Assembly: GCA_035693615.1 (NCBI GenBank)
Contig: DASSGH010000009.1
Coordinates: forward strand, 16,073-80,072
From: VAZQ01 sp035693615
Lineage (GTDB): Bacteria; Pseudomonadota; Alphaproteobacteria; Rhizobiales; Xanthobacteraceae
Direction of reading: 5' to 3'
Length of the DNA stretch: 64,000 nt
Shown here: piece after piece, positions 54,864-61,638 of the stretch
How positions within the stretch are numbered: the stretch's first letter is position 1
Layout: every line of letters starts with the position of its first letter
Program-made: the position numbers and the translations under genes
The notes under the pieces: model-generated
The model's database searches: none
What the model was told of the DNA's origin: nothing
Seen by the model: the letters and a program-made list of their open reading frames with translations, nothing else

Positions 54864-55412
54864 TTATTGAACACTCGCTTGCCGGCCAGATTCGTTTTTA
54901 ACGCCGCGCCCACCGGGGTTCCATTGAAGGCCCGCTTTTGAATGGTCAAAGACTATTGACGTCATCCGAGTGAAATCTGGCTGGAGCATGCGATTTTGAA
55001 TGTCCTCAAGACCAACCACGATGATTTGACTGACACTCTCCTTGAGCGCCCGTTGTGATCCCTTCAGCACTTGTTGTTGCTGTGAAGGTTGAGGCTGTTC
55101 CGTGAGGGCGGGATTGGCATCCTTGACAAAGCCCTTCAATTCATCTCGCTCTTTCGCCTCCAGATCGCGTTTTCTCAGGCTCTCGTCCTGCGTCTTGACC
55201 TCCAAGGCACGCTTTCTGAGGTCTGCCGCTATAGTTTCGAAGTTCTCCTGTGTTGCCTTCGAGGCTGCCTGGAATCGTCTAATTGCGATGACTCGGTACG
55301 CTACCGCGGCCATTGTCAGCGCCAACCCGATCAAAACCGGGGCCAAGACAAACAGGCTGCCGCCTTGCAGGACCTGGAAAAAGCTCACTAGCTCCGCGAC
55401 AACCGTATCCAT
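54864..55412 (-). CDS. Membrane-anchored coiled-coil protein, unknown
   Basis: 182 residues. One N-terminal membrane helix (about 15-40, GGSLFVLAPVLIGLALTMAAV), then a long charged helix with a repeated K/R-D-x-E pattern (ALEVKTQDESLRKRDLEAKERDEL), a Gln-rich linker (QPSQQQQ) and a C-terminal segment. GC and codon use are lower than in most of the window, suggesting acquisition. No family recognised. Confidence 0.55.
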   Translation of the reverse strand: MDTVVAELVSFFQVLQGGSLFVLAPVLIGLALTMAAVAYRVIAIRRFQAASKATQENFETIAADLRKRALEVKTQDESLRKRDLEAKERDELKGFVKDANPALTEQPQPSQQQQVLKGSQRALKESVSQIIVVGLEDIQNRMLQPDFTRMTSIVFDHSKAGLQWNPGGRGVKNESGRQASVQ

Positions 55413-55846
55413 TTTCTCGGCCCCACATAGTTAACGAATTGCAAAGGTTGCCACCCGCCAAGCGCCATAGCCCGAGCGGGTGGTGATCAAGGTGCGCCCG
55501 ACATAATTAATGAATTGCAAATTTCTTCGCGGCTCCCATGAGAACAGGGCGTCTGGTGATTGCTACACGAATTGGCGCGCGTGGCAGACGCGCTGTCTTG
55601 TCCAATTGAGAAACAAGCTCTGCGAGGAGCGCGATCGGAAATTGCGAAGATCAAGCAGTTGCTGGGGACGGCGGTATCCTCGAGCTCTTGGCGGTAACTG
55701 GACGGCGGCGCGAGGAGGTCGCCTGGGCAGAGCTAAAGCTGACGAATTTGGACCCTTCCGAGACCACGGACCAAGAATGCGAAGGCCCGCGTCGTACATT
55801 TGTCGGAGTCCGCGCCGCGGCTAAATTGTCACCTGTCGGTCGCGGC
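55413..55846. other. Intergenic carrying an integrase relic
   Basis: 434 bases without an intact gene between the coiled-coil protein and the metallo-beta-lactamase-fold gene. The right part holds a frameshifted tyrosine-integrase fragment; the left part is unremarkable. Confidence 0.5.
55673..55823 (+). pseudogene. Tyrosine recombinase (integrase) fragment, frameshifted
   Basis: Bases 55673-55741 read GILELLAVTGRRREEVAWAELKL, matching the 'LLLLTGQRRdEVa.l.WsElkL' block with the first catalytic Arg of P4-type integrases. One extra base at about 55742 shifts the phase; from 55743 the sequence continues RIWTLPRPRTKNAKARVVHL and then SESAPRL, the immediately following 'WTLP.eRTKN.kaH.VHLS' block. 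Plausible sequence extends left to about 55620. The rest of the roughly 400-residue enzyme is gone. Marks a former integrative element. Confidence 0.7.
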
Positions 55847-56668
55847 TCACGCCGCGGGCGCGGCGGCGGCAATGCTCGCCTTCTCGTTCGTGCCCGACTC
55901 CGGCACCAGCGCAGCGGCCTCGAGCCCTTCCTTGACCTTGGGCACCGTCGCCTGCACGTCGGTGATCGGCAGGCCGTGGGTCGGCGCGATCGTCTTGACG
56001 CCGAGCCGCTCGATCAATTGGTCGAGCCGATCGCAATAGGCCTGCATGTTGGCGAACTTGGTCCAGAACAAAGCGAGGTCCGCGAACACCGCCGACACGT
56101 CGGGCAGGTCGAGCGAGACTGCCTCCTCGGCGACGAGCCCGCAGTGGCCGTCCTGGTGATAGTGGCTGTAGGCGAAGCCGTCGCCGGGAAAGAGCACCCG
56201 TTCGCGCGTGTCGAACCCCCACCAGGTCGTGCGCAAGTCGCGGATCACCGGCTCGACCGCCATCAGGCTGCGGCCGCCGAGGTCGATCGCATCGCCCTCC
56301 TTCATCCAGCGCATGCGGTGCTCGAATTGCGGAAACGCCAGGTGGTAGTCGCTGACGTCGCCGCACAGGATCGTGTCGGGAAAGCGCGTGAGGATGCGCC
56401 CGAGGCCGCCGCAATGCGGCGTCTCCTGATGAGTAACGAATAGATATTTCAGCGGCGGCGCGCCGCGGGCGAAGAGCTCCGCCAGATGCCGTTCGATCAC
56501 GGGAAAATCCTTTGGGTGGCCGGTCTCGACCAGCACCGAGGCGTTCGCTCCGGCCACGAGGAATGCGGCGTTGTAGCCGTGATAGACCTTGCCCTTGTGG
56601 CGCTGCGCCAGGCAGTCGCCGATCCAGAACACGCCGGGCGCGATCTCGCGCGGCATTTTATTGGCCAT
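55847..56668 (-). CDS. Metallo-beta-lactamase-fold protein, altered metal motif
   Basis: 273 residues. MBL fold: REIAPGVFWIGDCLA, NAAFLVAGANASVLVETGHPKDF, then YLFVTHQETPHCGGLGRIL where HxHxDH is expected: the motif reads H-Q-E-T-P-H, nearest to the HxExD type of flavodiiron proteins but with Pro for Asp. Later FPGDGFAYSHYHQDGHC supplies the bridging Asp. Activity is therefore uncertain. Starts two bases after the stop of a second MBL gene, so the two are coupled. Confidence 0.82.
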   Translation of the reverse strand: MANKMPREIAPGVFWIGDCLAQRHKGKVYHGYNAAFLVAGANASVLVETGHPKDFPVIERHLAELFARGAPPLKYLFVTHQETPHCGGLGRILTRFPDTILCGDVSDYHLAFPQFEHRMRWMKEGDAIDLGGRSLMAVEPVIRDLRTTWWGFDTRERVLFPGDGFAYSHYHQDGHCGLVAEEAVSLDLPDVSAVFADLALFWTKFANMQAYCDRLDQLIERLGVKTIAPTHGLPITDVQATVPKVKEGLEAAALVPESGTNEKASIAAAAPAA

Positions 56669-56670
56669 GC

Positions 56671-57585
56671 TCAGCGCTCCTCGTCGCGGTCGACGTAGCG
56701 CGACACCGCCACGCTCTTATCCAGTGCTTTAAGAATCTCGTCGAGCAGCTCGGCGTGCCGCGCCACCACCTTGCGGCCGTGCAGGATGCATCCATAGCCG
56801 GGCGCGATGGTCTCGACGTCGCATTTGTCAAAGATGTCGGCGATGCCGCGCCGGATCGAGTCGGTGGGCGCGCCTTCCAGCCACCAGTAGCGGGTGTTGA
56901 GCAGGAACGATCGCACGTCGCGCATGGAGGTCGCGTCATCGGCGTCGGTGACGATCCAGGGTCCCTCCGCGCGGGCGCGCCAGACATGGGTGAACATGTC
57001 GGAGGAGAACAGCGTGCGCGTTGCGCGGTCGTAAAGCCAACGCGTGGCAATCAGCCGGATCGGTGCCTGCATGACGTCGATCGCGCGGCCTTTCGTTCCG
57101 AGCTGGATGGTATCCGCCCTGGCAACCGCCGTGACCTTCATCGATTCGAGCACGCTGCGGCCGTTCGCTTTGGCGCCGAAATCGAACCACAGCGCCGCGT
57201 CCACATTACTGGTGTAGCAGGTCTCGACGTTGAAGTGTCCGGCGAAGGTCTCGACGTTGTTGATCGACATGAACTCGTTGAGCCGAAGCGGAAACAACGA
57301 GAGCGGCAAGCCCGGCGCGATCAGCGATTCGATCTGGGCGCGGATCACCGGCTCGTCCTTGCCGAAGCCAGTGTCGATCAGCATCGCCGCGTCGCTCTGG
57401 GTCAGCAGGTAGCTGTTCGCGACCGAATAGCCGCGCGCGCTGGCGGGATAGGAGCTGACGCGGCCGTCGAGTGCGAACGGATGCTGCAGCGCGTAGAGCT
57501 GGCCCGTGGCGAGCGCGGCAATTCCGCCGGCGAAGGCACTCGTCTCGCGAGCGTTGCGCGGCGCGGGCTGCGTCAAGACCGACAT
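56671..57585 (-). CDS. Metallo-beta-lactamase-fold protein, degenerate metal motif
   Basis: 304 residues. YSVANSYLLTQSDAAMLIDTGFGKDEPVIRAQIESL is the usual first half of the fold, but the metal loop reads RLNEFMSINNVETFAGHF, with Asn where the His residues are expected. LFSSDMFTHVW keeps the bridging Asp region and APGYGCILHG the last His. Probably a regulatory or structural partner of the downstream MBL protein, or an enzyme using fewer metals. First gene of the pair. Confidence 0.8.
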   Translation of the reverse strand: MSVLTQPAPRNARETSAFAGGIAALATGQLYALQHPFALDGRVSSYPASARGYSVANSYLLTQSDAAMLIDTGFGKDEPVIRAQIESLIAPGLPLSLFPLRLNEFMSINNVETFAGHFNVETCYTSNVDAALWFDFGAKANGRSVLESMKVTAVARADTIQLGTKGRAIDVMQAPIRLIATRWLYDRATRTLFSSDMFTHVWRARAEGPWIVTDADDATSMRDVRSFLLNTRYWWLEGAPTDSIRRGIADIFDKCDVETIAPGYGCILHGRKVVARHAELLDEILKALDKSVAVSRYVDRDEER

Positions 57586-57658
57586 GGCGCAACTTTATCG
57601 GGCTCACCCCGCCAAGGGAACAGGGCTCACGCTCGCGGCGCACCGCGGGGAACGCGTG

Positions 57659-57955
57659 TCATCGTGCCTTCGCGCCGGCCTCGCGTTTGCGCGCGCTGCG
57701 CCGCGTAGCAGATGTCCTACCTCGCGTTTTCGGCGCGCGCGCTTCGGCCTCCTGCGCGGCCGCGATGCCGGTCTCGGCGTGGTTGAGGGCGATCGCCGCG
57801 CGCCATTGCGAGGGATGAACTCGCCGCAGCGCCCGGAATTGCCGTTTCTCCGCTCCGCTCAATGTCGCCTCGTAGGCGCGCCGCGCGCGCCTATCGTAGC
57901 GCCAAGCGAACAGCGCCAGCACGGCAAAGGCGACCGGAATGGCCAACGGAATCAT
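57659..57955 (-). CDS. Small membrane protein with basic tail, unknown
   Basis: 98 residues from ATG 57955 (the frame is open 29 codons further). One N-terminal helix (3-18, LAIPVAFAVLALFAWRY), then a charged region (RRARRAYEATLSGAEKRQFRALRRVHPSQW) and a strongly basic, low-complexity C-terminus (TRGRTSATRRSARKREAGAKAR). No family recognised. The RBS is weak. Confidence 0.5.
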   Translation of the reverse strand: MIPLAIPVAFAVLALFAWRYDRRARRAYEATLSGAEKRQFRALRRVHPSQWRAAIALNHAETGIAAAQEAEARAPKTRGRTSATRRSARKREAGAKAR

Positions 57956-58056
57956 GCCCGAAGGGTAGCACAAATCGGGCCGAGGGGTCATTCGAAGCGA
58001 GGCGGTGTATTCGCTCACATCTAAGCGATGTACGCCCGTCAAGGCCGGGATGACGC

Positions 58057-58539
58057 TTACAGCTCGAAGATGAGGCAGGTCGTGGTGCCGTGCGCGAGCA
58101 CGCGGCCGTTTGTGTCGCGCACCGTTCCCTCGGCGGTGCCGATGCGGCGCCCGCAGCTGATGACCTTGCCCTCGGCTTTCACCAGGCCGGTCTGCGGCGT
58201 GATCGGACGCACCATCGAAATCTTGAACTCGAGCGTCGTTTGCGCAAAGCCCTTCTCCAGCATGGTGCGGATGGCGAGTCCCATGGCGCTGTCGAGCAAG
58301 GTCGCGGAAAGCCCGCCATGTACGGTGCCGGAGGGATTGAGATGCCCGGCGTGCGGTTCGACCGCGGCGACGACGCGGCCCTTCGCCACCTCGACGATGT
58401 CGTAGCCGAGCGTCTGCGCCATGCTGTTGAGCGGCAACGTGCCGTCGGCGAGCCCCTGCACGAACTCGATGCCGCTGAGCGCGCGTTGCTGCTCGTCAGC
58501 GACCACGCCGAAGCGTTTGCGAGTTGCGAGGTCCATCAT
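58057..58539 (-). CDS. PaaI-type hotdog-fold thioesterase
   Basis: 160 residues from ATG 58539 (58536 also ATG). Hotdog core with the PaaI signature HLNPSGTVHGGLSATLLDSAMGLAI, then TTLEFKISMVRPITPQTGLVKAEGKVISCGRRIGTAEGTV. Hydrolyses acyl- or aryl-CoA thioesters in the cytosol. The open frame extends upstream without family character. Stand-alone gene. Confidence 0.9.
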   Translation of the reverse strand: MMDLATRKRFGVVADEQQRALSGIEFVQGLADGTLPLNSMAQTLGYDIVEVAKGRVVAAVEPHAGHLNPSGTVHGGLSATLLDSAMGLAIRTMLEKGFAQTTLEFKISMVRPITPQTGLVKAEGKVISCGRRIGTAEGTVRDTNGRVLAHGTTTCLIFEL

Positions 58540-58804
58540 GGACTGCGAGCTCGGTTTGGTTAGGGAGGGGAGCGCATCCAACGAGCGGGCAGCATACCAG
58601 GATCGCACGCTGAAACACTCCGTTTCTTGCCGTGGAGTTGGAGCTGACAGGACTCGCAAAGTCGCGTTGGCGAATGTGAATTACGGTAAACGCGCGGTGG
58701 CCGAGCCGCCCAGCACCCCAGGGGCGACGCAAGAAAAGTTCGCCTCCGTTCCGCCGCATCCGCGTGCCAGAGATTGCGAATCCACGCCATTTAAGGGGCC
58801 AAAC

Positions 58805-59308
58805 ATGTATCGATCATTGGGGGCTGCAGCCTTACTCGCCATCGCCATCGCCATCGCCGCGCCGGTTAAGGACGCGGCCGCGCAGGACCCGGTGGGCGGC
58901 GCGATCCTCGGCGGGGCGGCCGGGGCAATCCTGGGCGGAGCAGTAGGCGGCGGGAAGGGCGCTGCGATCGGCGCGATCGTCGGCGGGGCGACCGGCGCCG
59001 CCGTCGCCGCGCAAGGCCAAGCGCGGCCGGGCGGCTACCGCTACTATCAGCGGGGCTGCTACCAGCAGCGCGCGGACGGCGCGTGGGTCGTCGTCGCGCC
59101 GGAATATTGCGGACCCCCCGTGGCCGCTGCGCCGCCGGTGACGGTGGTGCGCGACGAATTGAGCGATCGCATGTTGGGCCTGCGCATAGCGTGCGAGGAT
59201 GGCGATCGTCGCGCCTGCGTGCGGCTCGGCATCATCATCGGTGAAAATCGGGAACGCCGCGCCATGTGGCGCCGGGAGCATCCCGAGGTCTTCTTTTACG
59301 AGCGCTGA
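58805..59308 (+). CDS. Exported glycine-zipper protein
   Basis: 167 residues from ATG 58805 after GGGG. Signal about 1-26 (ending KDAAAQ), then a glycine zipper with GxxxG repeats (residues 31-66, GGAILGGAAGAILGGAVGGG...), able to sit in or cross the outer membrane. A Cys-Tyr segment (GGYRYYQRGCYQQ) and a charged C-terminus (RMLGLRIACEDGDRRACVRLGIIIGENRERR) follow. A common rhizobial architecture; function unknown. Confidence 0.75.
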   Translation: MYRSLGAAALLAIAIAIAAPVKDAAAQDPVGGAILGGAAGAILGGAVGGGKGAAIGAIVGGATGAAVAAQGQARPGGYRYYQRGCYQQRADGAWVVVAPEYCGPPVAAAPPVTVVRDELSDRMLGLRIACEDGDRRACVRLGIIIGENRERRAMWRREHPEVFFYER

Positions 59309-59645
59309 GGCGATCCTCCGCGTCTGCCGCAGGCCGGTGCATTTCCGCAACGACTGACGCTCGTCCGAGCGCGGCGTCCACTCGCCTGACGCTGTTCCGT
59401 TTCGGCAAGGGATTAGGTCATTCGGCAAGTGATTAGGTAACGGAAACGGCAAAAACGTTACCGCCTCGCGCTAATTGGCAACGCTCCAAAAGCGTCTCGG
59501 GTTCCGGGCTTTCCGTTCGGCGCGCCGGGCGCCGCCGCCATCGGCGGCGCCCGGTTCCGACGGCCCTCAGCAGCTGCGGTGACACCGACGGCTGCGGCGG
59601 CGTCGAGACACACCGCGAACGGCGCCCCCTGGAGCAAGCTGTTGC
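59309..59645. repeat. Convergent intergenic with tandem repeat and hairpins
   Basis: 337 bases without a gene between convergent genes. 59401-59440 is a 20-bp unit in two tandem copies (two mismatches). 59436-59462 can fold as GGTAACG/CGTTACC. 59525-59554 is a perfect 13-bp stem with 4-base loop (ccgggcgccgccg / cggcggcgcccgg), a strong candidate for a bidirectional stop, though without a U-run. Confidence 0.6.
59525..59554. terminator. Strong hairpin between convergent genes
   Basis: Perfect 13-bp GC stem, loop ccat, between the glycine-zipper gene (plus) and the PRC-barrel gene (minus). No run of T follows on either side, so termination would need Rho or the hairpin may only protect 3' ends. 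Confidence 0.5.
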
Positions 59646-60110
59646 TTACCTGCGCTGCGAAGGATTCGCTGGCGCTCCGGTGGTGGCGGAGCTTTCCTCC
59701 GGCACCCACTTCATCGCGCTGCGGTCGTACTTAAAGCCCTTCGCATTCTTCAGCGCGTCCTTGGTCGCGTTCATGACCAGGTACCACTTGTTGTTATTCT
59801 TGTTCGTGACCTGGACTGCGTTGAAGGGAACGGCGACGTCCTTTTCACCCGCGCCAAGGAAGCCGCCAACGCCAATGATGAGCGCGGTCACCTTACCCTC
59901 ACGGTCGACGAGCACGTCCATGACCTCGCCGATCTTGCTGTCCTGCGGATCGTAGACGTTCTGTTTGTACCAATGGGTGATGGTCTCGGCGTTGGCAGGA
60001 ACGCTCGGCATGATCTGAGCAGCCGAGCCGCCGCCTTGCTGTTGGGCTTGTGCGCTCGCGCATGTCGCAACGAGCGCGATGAGGATCGAAGTGTAGGCAA
60101 GTCTCGCCAT
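59646..60110 (-). CDS. Exported PRC-barrel domain protein
   Basis: 154 residues from ATG 60110; the open frame upstream runs through the promoter and is not used. Signal about 1-20 (ending SAQAQQ). PRC barrel at about 45-125: WYKQNVYDPQDSKIGEVMDVLVDREGKVTALIIGVGGFLGAGEKDVAVPFNAV. Such exported PRC proteins are typical stress-induced genes in alphaproteobacteria. A perfect EcfG-type promoter lies 42 bases upstream. Confidence 0.85.
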   Translation of the reverse strand: MARLAYTSILIALVATCASAQAQQQGGGSAAQIMPSVPANAETITHWYKQNVYDPQDSKIGEVMDVLVDREGKVTALIIGVGGFLGAGEKDVAVPFNAVQVTNKNNNKWYLVMNATKDALKNAKGFKYDRSAMKWVPEESSATTGAPANPSQRR

Positions 60111-60151
60111 CGGGCGTCTCCTTTGGTGCGGAAGTTTCACTCCCGGACGGA

Positions 60152-60176
60152 AACGTAGCGACGCGTGTGGAGTTCC
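60152..60176 (-). promoter_or_regulatory. EcfG-type general-stress promoter of the PRC-barrel gene
   Basis: Read on the minus strand: GGAAC (60176-60172), 16 bases, CGTT (60155-60152), an exact match to the alphaproteobacterial EcfG consensus GGAAC-N16/17-CGTT. It lies 42 bases before the ATG at 60110, a normal promoter distance. Implies induction in the general stress response under PhyR/NepR/EcfG control (not seen in this window). Confidence 0.75.
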
Positions 60177-60361
60177 CCCCGCCGCTGCAGAAACGCTTTT
60201 GCGTCCCGGATGTTGCGCAGCAGGAGTTCCGAGGTGGCGCATGGTGCGCGCCGCCGCCCGCGCTTCAAACGTGGTGCACACGTCTTCTTAGCCCTATTTG
60301 CCCGGGCGCATCCGAGAGCCCGACAGGGCGGCAGCCCACCATGAGACGGCTACCCGACTCA

Positions 60362-60386
60362 GGAACATTTTTCCCAAGCTGCGGTT
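60362..60386 (+). promoter_or_regulatory. EcfG-like promoter of the membrane peptide gene
   Basis: GGAAC at 60362-60366, 16 bases, then GGTT at 60383-60386, one mismatch from the EcfG -10 element CGTT. It lies 41 bases before ATG 60428, the same geometry as on the other strand. Confidence 0.55.
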
Positions 60387-60427
60387 TTGTGTCTGCCTTT
60401 GGCAAAATAACCGCATGGGAGTTGCAG

Positions 60428-60502
60428 ATGAATGGCTTGATTTATCTGATCGGCTTGATCGTCGTGATCATGGCTGTCCTTTCGCTCCTCGGCCTACGCT
60501 AG
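60428..60502 (+). CDS. 24-aa hydrophobic membrane peptide
   Basis: A 25-codon gene with GGGAG six bases before ATG. The product MNGLIYLIGLIVVIMAVLSL (then LGLR) is one hydrophobic helix with a basic end, the form of very short inner-membrane peptides that are conserved in many rhizobia and usually missed by gene finders. It follows an EcfG-like promoter and precedes a larger membrane protein by 19 bases, so the two are probably co-expressed under stress. Confidence 0.7.
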   Translation: MNGLIYLIGLIVVIMAVLSLLGLR

Positions 60503-60521
60503 CGGCAACAGGAGCCCGATC

Positions 60522-61400
60522 ATGACCGCCACCTATCCCGGGCCGGGCCCTATGGAGCCCCGACCTGCCTCAGACGCACGCGCCACCCCCTGGGCGGAGC
60601 GTTTCGTTTACCCCGAATGGGGCCCCATCATCGCCGGCGCGATCGCCGCGGCGGCGCTGGCACTCGTGCTGCACGCCTTCGCGCTCGCCATGGGGCTCTC
60701 CGTGAGCTCGACGGCCCCGACGTGGCGTGACGCCTCGTTTGCCCTCGTGCTGCTCTCCGGACTCTATATTTTGCTTGCGGCCATCGCCGCCTATGGGCTC
60801 GGCGGCTATCTCGCCGGGCTCATGCGCGCGCGCCCCGCCGCGACTGAAGATACCGACGTACGTGACGGCATGCATGGCCTCCTGGCCTGGGCGCTCGCCA
60901 CCTTGTTGGCCGCGGTCATCGGATTGGCGACGGCGCAGTCGCTCACCCGTCTCGCGGCTCCCTCTGGCGGTCAGGCCGGAACGTCGAGCTCGGTCGGCGG
61001 CGAGAATCTCATCGCCTTCGATCTCGACCGCTTGTTTCGCGCCGAGCGCCGCCCCAATGTCAATCTCGACTATCCGCGCGCCGAGGCCTCGCGCATCCTG
61101 CTCACCACCGCGGGCCACGGCGGCCTGCAACCGGAGGATCGCGGCTATCTCATCCGCCTGACCGCGGCGGTCACTGGCATTGCCGATGCCGACGCGCAGC
61201 GCCGCGTCGACGACGTCGCGGCCCGCGCCCGGGACAACATTTCCCGCGCGCGCAGGAGCGCCGTCATTCTCGCCTTCTTTGCGGGATCGGCGGCGATTGT
61301 CGGCGCTGCCGTGGCGTGGTTCGCCGCCTGCGCCGGCGGGCGCGTGCGCGACGGCGAGGAGCCGCACGGGCTCATGCATTGGGGCCGCCCGCGCGTGTAA
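60522..61400 (+). CDS. Multi-pass membrane protein, unknown
   Basis: 292 residues, AGGAG before ATG. About four hydrophobic segments (near 38-58, 70-95, 118-142 and 244-268), with a soluble stretch between the third and fourth (VGGENLIAFDLDRLFRAERRPNVNLDYPRAEASRILL). N-terminal part PWAERFVYPEWGPIIAGAIAAAALALVLHAF recalls rhizobial membrane proteins labelled 'PhnA-like', a name without functional basis. Likely in one transcript with the 24-aa peptide. Confidence 0.7.
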   Translation: MTATYPGPGPMEPRPASDARATPWAERFVYPEWGPIIAGAIAAAALALVLHAFALAMGLSVSSTAPTWRDASFALVLLSGLYILLAAIAAYGLGGYLAGLMRARPAATEDTDVRDGMHGLLAWALATLLAAVIGLATAQSLTRLAAPSGGQAGTSSSVGGENLIAFDLDRLFRAERRPNVNLDYPRAEASRILLTTAGHGGLQPEDRGYLIRLTAAVTGIADADAQRRVDDVAARARDNISRARRSAVILAFFAGSAAIVGAAVAWFAACAGGRVRDGEEPHGLMHWGRPRV

Positions 61401-61512
61401 GCGAAGGCAGCCCAGGCGGAAGTGCGCAGCGTGGATGTCATGGCCGGGCATAGCGCGCCGGAAGACGCGCGTGAACGCGCTTATGACCTGGCCATCCATC
61501 TACCGGGCGAAA

Positions 61513-61575
61513 GATTTTTCTCGCAAAGAGGATGAATGCGCGGGTCAAGCCCGCGCATGACGGCGAGAGAAAAAT
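61513..61575. repeat. Nested palindrome, REP-like
   Basis: Inner palindrome 61536-61558 (atgcgcggg-tcaag-cccgcgcat) is framed by outer arms atttttctcgc (61513-61523) and gcgagagaaaaat (61563-61575), an almost complete inverted repeat. It lies in the 238-base gap upstream of the GH13 gene. Could act as a terminator for the membrane-protein transcript or be a dispersed REP element. Confidence 0.6.
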
Positions 61576-61638
61576 GCGATGGGCAAACATTGACACGGCG
61601 TATGGGCCGGACGCCGCTTCCCCCAGCCGTAGGCACCG

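Larger units (their letters stand above)
60111..60427. other. Divergent promoter region
   Basis: 317 bases between the PRC-barrel gene and the 24-aa membrane peptide gene, holding one EcfG-type promoter on each strand (entries below). No gene recognised inside. Confidence 0.55.
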
